DNA from: Candidatus Parcubacteria bacterium
GTDB lineage: Bacteria; Patescibacteriota; Minisyncoccia; Phycocordibacterales; Zambryskibacteraceae
Length of the DNA: 5,703 nucleotides
Reading direction: 5' to 3'
NCBI GenBank assembly: GCA_019661845.1
Contig: JAIFWL010000026.1
Span: forward strand, 1-5,703
Shown: positions 1-5,257 of the stretch, in pieces
Position numbering within the stretch: position 1 is the first letter of the stretch
How the letters are laid out: the number at the start of each line of letters is the position of its first letter
The notes under the pieces: generated by a model
What the model saw: the letters and a program-made list of their open reading frames with translations, nothing else
Database searches by the model: none
Told to the model about the DNA's origin: nothing
Program-made: the position numbers and the translations under genes

Positions 1-108
1 GGAGATGTGACCAACCACAACGTCTATACCGCCCTCATAATCTTCCTCGTGATCGGAACTCTCTCCCTCACTTGGTTCATCCGCTCCATGAAGGACGCTG
101 TAGCGTAA
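1..108 (+). CDS. C-terminal end of an unidentified membrane protein (5' partial)
   Basis: The first reading frame is open from the first base to a TAA at 106-108, giving 35 residues that begin GDVTNHNVYT. Residues about 10-28 (TALIIFLVIGTLSLTWFI) form a convincing transmembrane helix, followed by a short basic tail, RSMKDAVA. The positive charge after the helix suggests that the C-terminus lies in the cytoplasm. The codons are rich in CTC, ATC and ACC, as in the genes downstream, which supports real coding. The gene starts outside the window and too little is visible to name a family. The next promoter begins five bases after the stop, and no terminator hairpin is seen between this gene and the PspC gene, so read-through is possible. 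Confidence 0.6.
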   Translation, partial: GDVTNHNVYTALIIFLVIGTLSLTWFIRSMKDAVA

Positions 109-112
109 ACTC

Positions 113-121
113 TGGTATACT
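113..121 (+). promoter_or_regulatory. Extended -10 promoter of the PspC gene, predicted leaderless start
   Basis: TGG followed by TATACT is an extended -10 box (TGn at 113-115, hexamer 116-121). No recognisable -35 lies 16-18 bases upstream, which is usual for extended -10 promoters. The ATG at 129 lies seven bases after the hexamer, exactly where transcription should begin, so the mRNA probably has no 5' leader. No SD-like purine run precedes the ATG. Confidence 0.6.
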
Positions 122-128
122 CATCGCT

Positions 129-329
129 ATGGAAAACAAAAAGCTATACCGCAGTCGCGATAATAAGGTATTCGCAGGAATCTGTGGTGGATTAGGTGAA
201 TATTTTAACATTGACCCTACTGTTCTACGCCTCTTCTGGCTACTTATGGTCATCTTCTCTGGACTTGTGCCAGGCCTTGTTGCCTATATACTCGCAATCC
301 TAGTTGTCCCCAAAGCGCCTCGAGCCTAG
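129..329 (+). CDS. PspC-domain small membrane protein
   Basis: This 66-residue protein is essentially one PspC domain. It opens with MENKKLYRSRDNKVFAGICGGLGEYF-type sequence carrying the hallmark AGICGGLGEYFNIDPT (residues about 16-31), then a hydrophobic helix with the typical LRLFWLL start. A central SGLVPG and a final hydrophobic stretch, LVAYILAILVVPK, follow. In E. coli, PspC is an inner-membrane member of the phage-shock (envelope stress) response. Stand-alone short PspC proteins like this are common in many bacteria and their exact role is generally unknown. The ATG at 129 was chosen because the family homology begins there and an extended -10 sits seven bases before it. An in-frame TTG at 72 would add 19 unrelated residues overlapping the upstream gene. 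The gene ends 18 bases before pyrG. Domain assignment is secure; stress function is inferred. Confidence 0.9.
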   Translation: MENKKLYRSRDNKVFAGICGGLGEYFNIDPTVLRLFWLLMVIFSGLVPGLVAYILAILVVPKAPRA

Positions 330-331
330 TG

Positions 332-340
332 TGCTAGAAT
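332..340 (+). promoter_or_regulatory. Extended -10 promoter of pyrG, predicted leaderless start
   Basis: TGC followed by TAGAAT (hexamer 335-340) sits in the 18-base gap between the PspC gene and pyrG. Seven bases separate the hexamer from the pyrG ATG at 348, the same distance as in the PspC gene. There is no clear -35 and no SD. pyrG could therefore be transcribed from its own leaderless promoter as well as by read-through. Confidence 0.6.
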
Positions 341-347
341 CTGGAAA

Positions 348-1988
348 ATGAGGGGTAAAAATCGTCACAAATATATTTTCGTTGTGGGTGGAGTTATGAG
401 CGGAGTCGGCAAGGGCATTGCCACCTCCTCTATCGGTACCATCCTCCAGTCTAAGGGATTCGTAGTCAGCCTGATCAAGGCTGACCCTTATTTAAATGTT
501 GATGCAGGAACCATGAATCCAGTTGAGCATGGAGAGGTCTTCGTCCTAGAGTCGGGGCTTGAGACTGACCAGGATATGGGTAACTACGAGCGCTTCCTCA
601 ACAAGAACATGCCAGTGGAGAACTATATGACCAATGGCATGATCTTTAAGTATGTAATAGACAAGGAGCGTGCCTTGGGATATCACGGCAAGTGTGTTGA
701 ACCCGTGTATCACATTACTGAAGAAATCTTGGATCGCATTGCACGCTCTGTCTCTAAGACCAATGCAGAGTTCACTATTTTTGAAATTGGAGGAACGGTG
801 GGTGAATATCAGAACGCTATTTTCCTCGAAGCGGCACGTCTCTTGAAGATTCGTTACCCAGGGGATGTCATGTTCGCCATGGTTTCCTACCTGCCTGTCC
901 CTGGTTCGGTAGGTGAGATGAAGACCAAGCTGACGCAGAATGCTATTCGCCAACTTAACTCTTATGGTATTCAACCAGACTTAATTATCGCCAGGAGCGA
1001 AGTGCCTATTGATGCTAGAAGGAAGGAGAAGATTGCCTTAGCGAACGGTGTCTCAAGTGAGAACATTATCGCCGCTCCAGATATTAAGAGTATTTATGAA
1101 GTGCCTATCAACTTCGAACGTGATGGCTTGAGTGAGCGTATACTAAAACATTTCAACTTGAGGCCGAAGCAGAAGGATCTCGTAGAATGGCGCAAGTTCG
1201 TATCTAAGAGTCAGAGAGCTAAGAAGAAGTTGAGGATCGCTGTAGTGGGAAAGTACTTCGACACAGGCGACTTCGTCCTATCTGATGCATACGTATCCGT
1301 TATCGAGGCTATCAAGTTCTCTAGCTACTGGCAGGATGCTACTCCAGAGCTTGAATGGATTAACTCCAAGCATTATGAGAATGGTAAGAGGAAAGTTTCC
1401 GAACTCAAGGATTACGATGGGCTCATAGTGCCAGGAGGCTTCGGTTCTACAGGAGTGGAGGGGATTATAGAGGCTATACGCTTCGCTCGGGAGCACAAGA
1501 TACCGTATCTCGGCCTCTGTTACGGCATGCAGCTAGCGGTAGTAGAGTTCGCTCGACATGTAGGCAAGCTCAAGGGTGCTCATACCATAGAGGTAGATTC
1601 AGAAACACCGCATCCTATTATCGGCATCATGGGTGAGCAGAAGGACAAATTATCTAAGTCTAACTACGGTGGCAGTATGCGACTCGGTGCCTACCCAGCC
1701 ATCTTGAAGAAGGGCACTCACGCACACAAGGCTTATAACTCACAAATCATCTCTGAGAGGCATCGTCACCGCTACGAAGTAAATCCCGAATATATTGAAA
1801 GGCTTGAGCAGGCAGGACTAATATTCTCCGGCATGTCACCAGATGGTAAGCTCTGCGAGATTGCTGAATTGCCTAAGGAGGTTCACCCATTCTTCCTCGC
1901 CACACAATTCCATCCTGAGTTTAAAGCGAGACCTCTCAGTCCTCATCCACTCTTCTCCGCCTTCGTAAAAGCAATTTTAAAGAAATAA
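348..1988 (+). CDS. pyrG: CTP synthase (glutamine-hydrolysing)
   Basis: CTP synthase makes CTP from UTP, ATP and glutamine in the cytoplasm, the last step of de novo pyrimidine nucleotide synthesis. The protein is 546 residues, the usual length, and both domains are complete. The N-terminal synthetase domain (about 1-275) has the ATP loop GGVMSGVGKG (14-23), KADPYLNVDAGTMNP (44-58), HGEVF (61-65), ETDQD (72-76) with the likely Mg-binding Asp76, and EIGGTVG (147-153) with Glu147. The UTP-site motif KTKLTQ is at 192-197. The C-terminal class I glutamine amidotransferase domain (about 295-546) has the oxyanion segment PGGFGSTGVEG (362-372). Its nucleophile is Cys391 in GLCYGMQ, with His522 and Glu524 in QFHPEF. 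Compared with E. coli PyrG, it has MSGVGKG for VSSLGKG, KTKLTQ for KTKPTQ and GLCYGMQ for GLCLGMQ, so it is a divergent but apparently active form. A promoter lies directly upstream; a hairpin begins three bases after the stop. Confidence 0.98.
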   Translation: MRGKNRHKYIFVVGGVMSGVGKGIATSSIGTILQSKGFVVSLIKADPYLNVDAGTMNPVEHGEVFVLESGLETDQDMGNYERFLNKNMPVENYMTNGMIFKYVIDKERALGYHGKCVEPVYHITEEILDRIARSVSKTNAEFTIFEIGGTVGEYQNAIFLEAARLLKIRYPGDVMFAMVSYLPVPGSVGEMKTKLTQNAIRQLNSYGIQPDLIIARSEVPIDARRKEKIALANGVSSENIIAAPDIKSIYEVPINFERDGLSERILKHFNLRPKQKDLVEWRKFVSKSQRAKKKLRIAVVGKYFDTGDFVLSDAYVSVIEAIKFSSYWQDATPELEWINSKHYENGKRKVSELKDYDGLIVPGGFGSTGVEGIIEAIRFAREHKIPYLGLCYGMQLAVVEFARHVGKLKGAHTIEVDSETPHPIIGIMGEQKDKLSKSNYGGSMRLGAYPAILKKGTHAHKAYNSQIISERHRHRYEVNPEYIERLEQAGLIFSGMSPDGKLCEIAELPKEVHPFFLATQFHPEFKARPLSPHPLFSAFVKAILKK

Positions 1989-1991
1989 AGA

Positions 1992-2021
1992 GTGCCGACG
2001 CTCTGAGTAGAGCGTCGGCAC
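1992..2021. terminator. Perfect 13-bp hairpin between convergent genes, probable terminator
   Basis: GTGCCGACGCTCT (1992-2004) pairs without mismatch with AGAGCGTCGGCAC (2009-2021) around a GAGT loop. Read on the minus strand, the hairpin is followed by a T-rich run (complement of the A-rich 1980-1991), so it is a good intrinsic terminator for the 60-residue minus-strand gene. On the plus strand it starts three bases after the pyrG stop but is followed by GAAATGG, not a T run. Any role in ending the pyrG transcript would therefore need U-tract-free or factor-assisted termination, or could be 3'-end protection. Confidence 0.75.
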
Positions 2022-2054
2022 GAAATGGTTGGGCACACGAGTCCTGCTAGTGGT

Positions 2055-2237
2055 CTAGCTGTGAACTTCTGCTTGTCTCACGATCCTTCTCCGGTCCCTG
2101 TTGGGGGTGTCCCGAGCGATCGCAAGGTGCATCCTAACTTCCTGCACCCTTTCAGTGATTTGTTCCTGTACTCCGTACAGTCTCTGGAGCTCATTACTGA
2201 GCTCTTCTGCGGACATCTGCTCAAGGTCACTGTGCAT
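2055..2237 (-). CDS. Small helical (coiled-coil-like) protein of unknown function, 60 aa
   Basis: This gene runs opposite to its neighbours and I do not recognise the product. The ATG is preceded by GGAGG five bases upstream, one of only two strong ribosome sites in the window, which strongly favours this strand over the overlapping plus-strand frame. The protein has 60 residues. Residues about 9-40 (from SAEELSNELQRLYGVQEQI onward) are a charged amphipathic helix with Leu/Val/Ile at heptad-like spacing, suggesting a short coiled coil. A basic segment, RDRRRIVRQ (47-55), follows. No signal peptide or membrane segment is seen, so it is probably cytoplasmic, perhaps dimeric; nucleic-acid or ribosome binding is only a guess. 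It has its own probable promoter, a leader of about 46 bases, and a terminator on its own strand at 1992-2021. Local G+C is high (33 of 60 bases at 2101-2160). Confidence 0.68.
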   Translation of the reverse strand: MHSDLEQMSAEELSNELQRLYGVQEQITERVQEVRMHLAIARDTPNRDRRRIVRQAEVHS

Positions 2238-2242
2238 CCGAT

Positions 2243-2247
2243 CCTCC
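2243..2247 (-). promoter_or_regulatory. Ribosome binding site of the 60-aa minus-strand gene
   Basis: On the minus strand GGAGG is followed by ATCGG and then ATG, an ideal five-base spacing. It decides both the strand and the start of the small gene. It also contrasts with the PspC, pyrG and SemiSWEET genes, which lack an SD. Confidence 0.7.
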
Positions 2248-2263
2248 GGCGGTAGGGTGGGGA

Positions 2264-2284
2264 AGACGCGCTAGCTCTGCGTCT
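2264..2284 (-). promoter_or_regulatory. Hairpin at the 5' end of the minus-strand leader
   Basis: AGACGC (2264-2269) and GCGTCT (2279-2284) form a six-base inverted repeat around a nine-base loop containing the palindrome GCTAGC. With transcription predicted to begin near 2284, this stem would sit at the very 5' end of the mRNA of the 60-residue gene. It could stabilise the mRNA or act as a regulatory structure. The stem is short, so this is tentative. Confidence 0.35.
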
Positions 2285-2290
2285 GAAGTC

Positions 2291-2319
2291 ATATTAAAAT
2301 AGTAAGAACGTTTGAGCAA
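2291..2319 (-). promoter_or_regulatory. Probable sigma70-type promoter of the 60-aa minus-strand gene
   Basis: On the minus strand, TTGCTC (2319-2314) and TAATAT (2296-2291) are separated by 17 bases, the ideal spacing. The -10 matches consensus at four of six positions and the -35 at three, including TTG. Predicted initiation near 2284 gives a leader of about 46 bases. The site overlaps the possible plus-strand -10 of the antiporter gene. Confidence 0.4.
2295..2300 (+). promoter_or_regulatory. Possible -10 box for the antiporter operon
   Basis: TAAAAT resembles the -10 consensus (five of six) and lies 44 bases before the chosen ATG at 2345, but no clear -35 or TGn extension accompanies it. 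A second candidate, TAAACT (2335-2340), ends only four bases before the ATG, too close to fit the 6-7 base spacing seen at the leaderless genes. Some promoter must exist here because the gene upstream runs in the opposite direction. Confidence 0.3.
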
Positions 2320-2344
2320 ATTTAGTCTGGGGATTAAACTCATC

Positions 2345-4036
2345 ATGAACCTTTTCGTAGAAATTTCTCTCATTGTGGCTCTGGCCACTGCGCTCTCTCT
2401 TGTTGCGAAGCTCTTAAGACAGCCTCTTATCGTGGGTTACATCGCGACCGGCATCGTGGTGGGTCCTTATGTGCTCAATATCTTAGATTCTAAAAGTGAA
2501 TTAGAATTCTTTTCTAAAATTGGTATTGCTATCCTCCTCTTCATCGTCGGTCTCTCACTTAACCCTGATGTGTTGAAGGAAGTGGGTAAGGCCTCACTCA
2601 TTACAGGCGTGGGTCAAGTGCTCTTCACCTCGATCATTGGCTTCTACGTCATTCGCTGGATCGGCTTCTCCATTGTGCCTTCAGCTTACATTGCTATTGC
2701 GCTTACCTTCTCGAGCACTATCATCGTCTTGAAACTTCTCTCTGACTTGGGTGATACTGACAAGTTGTATGGGAAGATTTCCCTCGGCCTCTTACTAGTT
2801 CAAGACTTGGTTGCAACACTCCTCCTACTCTTTGTAAGTATTGTGGGTACAACAGGACTTGGTGCTGGTAATCTCTCGGCTCTTTTACCAGTATTATTTA
2901 TCCTCTTGGCTAAGGGTGTAGTAGTTAGTATCCTTCTTTATCTTATTGCGAAGTTTCTCCTACCGCACGTTGCCAAGTTTGTCGCAAGTTCACAGGAACT
3001 GTTATTCATCTTCTCCCTTGCATGGGGGCTGGGACTCTCAGCACTCTTCTACCACATCGGCTTCTCCATTGAGATCGGTGCCTTGATTGCGGGTATTACC
3101 TTGGCTGCATCACCCTTCGCCTACGAGATTGCTTCTAGGCTCAAGCCTCTGCGTGACTTCTTCATCATGATTTTCTTTATCATGCTTGGTTCGCAACTTA
3201 TCCTCTCACAACTTGGAGCTATCTGGCCTGTAGCTCTGGGGCTTAGCCTCTTTGTCCTCGTGGGCAATCCCTTAATCATGATAATCCTCATGAATCTCTT
3301 GGGCTTCCGTACTCGAGTGGCCTTCATGGCGGGGCTTACCATTGCTCAGATTAGCGAGTTCTCACTCATACTCGTGGCACTAGGATTCTCCCTCGGGCAC
3401 ATTAGTCAGGAAGTGGTCTCCATGGTCACCTTGGTTGGCGTGATTACTATTGCGGGCTCATCTTACCTTATACTCCATGCAGATAAGCTCTACACCTTCC
3501 TTAAACCCGCTTTGAAACTCATCACTTGGCGTCGCTCACATATGGTAGAAAGTTCCAGTGTAAGTAATGCTGAGGTTATCATCTTCGGCTATGACAGAGT
3601 GGGGCAGGACTTCGTAAGAGCTGCTAAGAAGATTACTAGCAAATTTCTAGTAGTTGATTTCAACCCCGCTTCCATAGAAAGGTTGAAGGCTCAGAACATT
3701 CCTTACTGCTATGGTGATGCTGAAGATACGGACTTCCTAAACGAGATTGGATTGAGGAAGGCCAAGCTCGTAGTCTCTACTATCCCTGATTTAGAAACCA
3801 ACTTAGTGCTCACTAGGCAGTATCGCAAGGGGAATAGTGACGGCATTTTCATCACTATCTCTCACACTGTAAGTGCTACGCATGATCTATACCGTGCCGG
3901 CGCTTCATATGTAGTCATGCCACATCACTTGGGTGCGTATCATGCAGCCTCACTCATTGAGAAGTATGGTTATAGTAGTTCTGCCTTCAACCAAGAGAGG
4001 GAAACACACTTGAGTCGCTTGGCACTCCAATCATGA
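2345..4036 (+). CDS. CPA2 family cation:proton antiporter (KefB/KefC-like) with TrkA-N domain
   Basis: This 563-residue inner-membrane protein has about 12 hydrophobic helices (residues 1-395) and a cytoplasmic nucleotide-binding domain. Family marks include RQPLIVGYIATGIVVGP (25-41), FSSTIIVLKLL, the core ion-site motif LLVQDLVAT (150-158, Asp154), GALIAGITLA (245-254) and LKPLRDFFIMIFFIMLGSQ (266-284). The C-terminal TrkA-N (RCK/KTN) fold runs from about 408 to 535, with nucleotide loop GYDRVG (415-420), VVDFNP (436-441) and YGDAEDTDFL (456-465). The usual second Gly of GxGxxG is Asp417. Such proteins exchange K+ or Na+ for H+, often gated by NAD(H) or another ligand. No separate RCK C-terminal domain is seen. 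I chose the ATG at 2345 because family similarity begins there; an in-frame TTG at 2312 would add 11 residues. The stop overlaps the start of the next gene. Whether the ion is K+ or Na+ cannot be told. Confidence 0.93.
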   Translation: MNLFVEISLIVALATALSLVAKLLRQPLIVGYIATGIVVGPYVLNILDSKSELEFFSKIGIAILLFIVGLSLNPDVLKEVGKASLITGVGQVLFTSIIGFYVIRWIGFSIVPSAYIAIALTFSSTIIVLKLLSDLGDTDKLYGKISLGLLLVQDLVATLLLLFVSIVGTTGLGAGNLSALLPVLFILLAKGVVVSILLYLIAKFLLPHVAKFVASSQELLFIFSLAWGLGLSALFYHIGFSIEIGALIAGITLAASPFAYEIASRLKPLRDFFIMIFFIMLGSQLILSQLGAIWPVALGLSLFVLVGNPLIMIILMNLLGFRTRVAFMAGLTIAQISEFSLILVALGFSLGHISQEVVSMVTLVGVITIAGSSYLILHADKLYTFLKPALKLITWRRSHMVESSSVSNAEVIIFGYDRVGQDFVRAAKKITSKFLVVDFNPASIERLKAQNIPYCYGDAEDTDFLNEIGLRKAKLVVSTIPDLETNLVLTRQYRKGNSDGIFITISHTVSATHDLYRAGASYVVMPHHLGAYHAASLIEKYGYSSSAFNQERETHLSRLALQS

Positions 4037-4653
4037 AGAAGTTAAGGTTTGAGGATTCCAAGTTAAGTAAAGCAGACTGGAATACACTGAAGGCGCTGAA
4101 TACTCCCGGGAAGATTCAAGACTTCCTAAACTCCTTAAGTTGGAACCATGATAAGACTGGCATGAGCCACATGTCAGTAGCCATGACACTTAAGGCAAGG
4201 AAGGCGCACTGCTTCGAAGGGGCGCTTGTAGGAGCTCTCGCACTCTGGATACAGGGTCAGAAGCCTCTGCTCCTGGACCTTAAAACTGTTCGTCCTGACT
4301 TCGACCATGTCGTCACCTTGTTTAAGGTGGGGAATTACTGGGGAGCAATTTCTAAGACGAATCATTCAGTCCTACGCTATCGAGATCCAATTTATAAAAG
4401 TGTGCGAGAGCTGGTGATGTCATACTTCCACGAGTACTTCCTAGATAATGGTAAGAAGACTCTAAGGAATTATTCTAAACCATACGACCTGTCAAAGGGC
4501 GCCTTTGACAAATGGTTAAGTGGTGAAGAAAACTTGGCATGGCTTGCTCATGAACTCGATCAATCACCTCACTTAAATATCATTACCAAGATTCAAGTAA
4601 AAAATTTACGTAAAGCGGAGGAGATTGAAGTAAAAGCCTCGAACATCACTTAA
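4033..4653 (+). CDS. Transglutaminase/cysteine-peptidase-like protein of unknown function
   Basis: The 206-residue product starts inside the stop of the antiporter gene (ATGA at 4033-4036), so the two are in one operon and probably translationally coupled. It resembles, from memory, a widespread family of uncharacterised bacterial proteins with a transglutaminase-like layout. Cys60 lies in AHCFEGALVGALALW (59-73) at the start of a helix. LLLDL (79-83) precedes DHVVTLF (91-97) with His92, and WGAISKTNH (103-111) could supply a third polar residue (Asn110). A conserved-looking RDPIYKSVRELVMSYFHEYF (117-136) follows. There is no signal peptide or membrane helix, so it is cytoplasmic. The order Cys, then His, then Asp/Asn fits a thiol enzyme (amide hydrolysis or acyl transfer), but substrate and activity are unknown. 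Coupling suggests it acts with, or on, the antiporter. Gene certainty is high; fold assignment is moderate. Confidence 0.85.
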   Translation: MKKLRFEDSKLSKADWNTLKALNTPGKIQDFLNSLSWNHDKTGMSHMSVAMTLKARKAHCFEGALVGALALWIQGQKPLLLDLKTVRPDFDHVVTLFKVGNYWGAISKTNHSVLRYRDPIYKSVRELVMSYFHEYFLDNGKKTLRNYSKPYDLSKGAFDKWLSGEENLAWLAHELDQSPHLNIITKIQVKNLRKAEEIEVKASNIT

Positions 4654-4654
4654 C

Positions 4655-4683
4655 TTGACATATATAATTAAGTATGATAAGAT
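4655..4683 (+). promoter_or_regulatory. Consensus sigma70-type promoter of the 140-aa orphan gene
   Basis: A perfect -35, TTGACA (4655-4660), is followed after exactly 17 bases by TAAGAT (4678-4683), which carries a TGA extension (TG at 4675-4676). It begins two bases after the stop of the preceding gene. This is the strongest promoter in the window. Transcription should start near 4690, giving a leader of about 80 bases. Confidence 0.75.
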
Positions 4684-4689
4684 ATAAAT

Positions 4690-4773
4690 AGACAGTTTCT
4701 CCCTGCTGATTAAGGGAAGGAAGACCGGCTACGGCATCCTGCCTAGCCGCAACTTTTCCCCAAAGGAGGGGAT
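4690..4773 (+). promoter_or_regulatory. Structured 5' leader with SD-occluding hairpin
   Basis: Three hairpins can form before the ATG at 4774. The first is TCCCT/AGGGA (4700-4704 with 4713-4717). The second and strongest is CGGCTA/TAGCCG (4726-4731 with 4744-4749), extended by GGCA/TGCC around a three-base loop with one bulged C. The third is TCCCC/GGGGA (4757-4761 with 4768-4772), which places AAAGGA in its loop and pairs part of the ribosome site AAAGGAGG (4762-4769). GGGAA at 4714-4718 could alternatively pair with TTCCC at 4756-4760 and would then free the SD. Translational control is possible but unproved; no known riboswitch class is recognised. Confidence 0.45.
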
Positions 4774-5196
4774 ATGAAGACGTTGAAAGCCATCTACCAG
4801 GATGGCTACGTACGGAACTGGGTCATCTCAATGGCCCAAAAGGTCCTTGGGTTGGATACTCCAGACGAAGTCCAGCGGAGAGCAGGCTTCGGTCTCTCTG
4901 GCGGGCATTTCATGATTCGCTGGCACATGGTCGAGCTCAACGACAGAGAGCTCCTGTTGATCCGGGAGGAGGCCTATGACGGAATCGTCGGGGTCTTCGA
5001 TGGGGAAAGACAGCCATGGACGGTGACACATGCTGTTCGTGTCACCCAGCTAGGAAAGTTCCCTTTCTCGCCCGGGATGACTCATGATGGAGGTCCGACA
5101 GGGAACTTCAAGTTCCGTCGTTGCGACGCCGGTGGGCAAGCAAGTCTCTTCGAGAGCCTCGACGAGGACATTGAAAGGTTCCACTCGGCGGCCTAA
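4774..5196 (+). CDS. Orphan protein of unknown function, 140 aa
   Basis: I do not recognise this 140-residue protein. The start is firm: AAAGGAGGGG lies directly before the ATG. The protein is soluble, with no signal peptide or membrane helix. It opens with a probable helix (YVRNWVISMAQKVLGL, 13-28) and a DTPDEVQRR segment (28-36). A probable beta-rich core follows (HFMIRWHMVELNDRELLLI, 45-63; YDGIVGVFD, 68-76; PWTVTHAVRVTQL, 81-93). A Gly/Pro-rich loop with His104 and Asp105 (PGMTHDGGPTGNF, 100-112) and an acidic helical tail (125-137) complete it. The single Cys117 has no partner for a zinc site. Its G+C is much higher than that of its upstream neighbour (36 of 60 bases at 4861-4920 against 23 of 60 at 4441-4500), hinting at different origin or selection. 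With its own promoter, folded leader and terminator, it is an independent transcription unit. Confidence 0.85.
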   Translation: MKTLKAIYQDGYVRNWVISMAQKVLGLDTPDEVQRRAGFGLSGGHFMIRWHMVELNDRELLLIREEAYDGIVGVFDGERQPWTVTHAVRVTQLGKFPFSPGMTHDGGPTGNFKFRRCDAGGQASLFESLDEDIERFHSAA

Positions 5197-5257
5197 CATC
5201 GTAGCGCCCGGACAGCGTTCTAATCAAGAAGTCCAGCTTGCCTGCTAAAGTGGCATG

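Noticed and set aside
72..128. TTG start at 72 extending the PspC protein by 19 residues
   Set aside because: The extension overlaps the upstream gene, does not resemble the PspC family, and lies upstream of the extended -10 at 113-121.
546..974. Long open frame on the minus strand inside pyrG
   Set aside because: It is a shadow of a strongly conserved enzyme; no SD or promoter was noted for it, and its product shows no recognisable domain. The same applies to shorter opposite-strand frames at 1278-1496, 3121-3342, 4174-4365 and 4828-5031.
2025..2255. Plus-strand frame of 76 codons opposite the 60-aa gene
   Set aside because: It has no SD or fitting -10 before its ATG (it follows directly on the hairpin), and its product is Pro/Ser/His-rich and low in structure. 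The minus-strand frame has GGAGG, a promoter and a terminator.
2312..2344. TTG start extending the antiporter by 11 residues
   Set aside because: Family similarity begins at the ATG at 2345 and no SD supports the TTG. It cannot be fully excluded because a promoter at 2295-2300 would include it.
4663..4668. Perfect TATAAT two bases after TTGACA
   Set aside because: It is too close to that -35 and has no other -35 or TGn extension; the box at 4678-4683 has the correct 17-base spacing and TG extension.
5197..5257. Possible tRNA or small RNA between the 140-aa gene and its terminator
   Set aside because: No cloverleaf, T-arm motif or CCA end can be built; it looks like plain 3' untranslated sequence.
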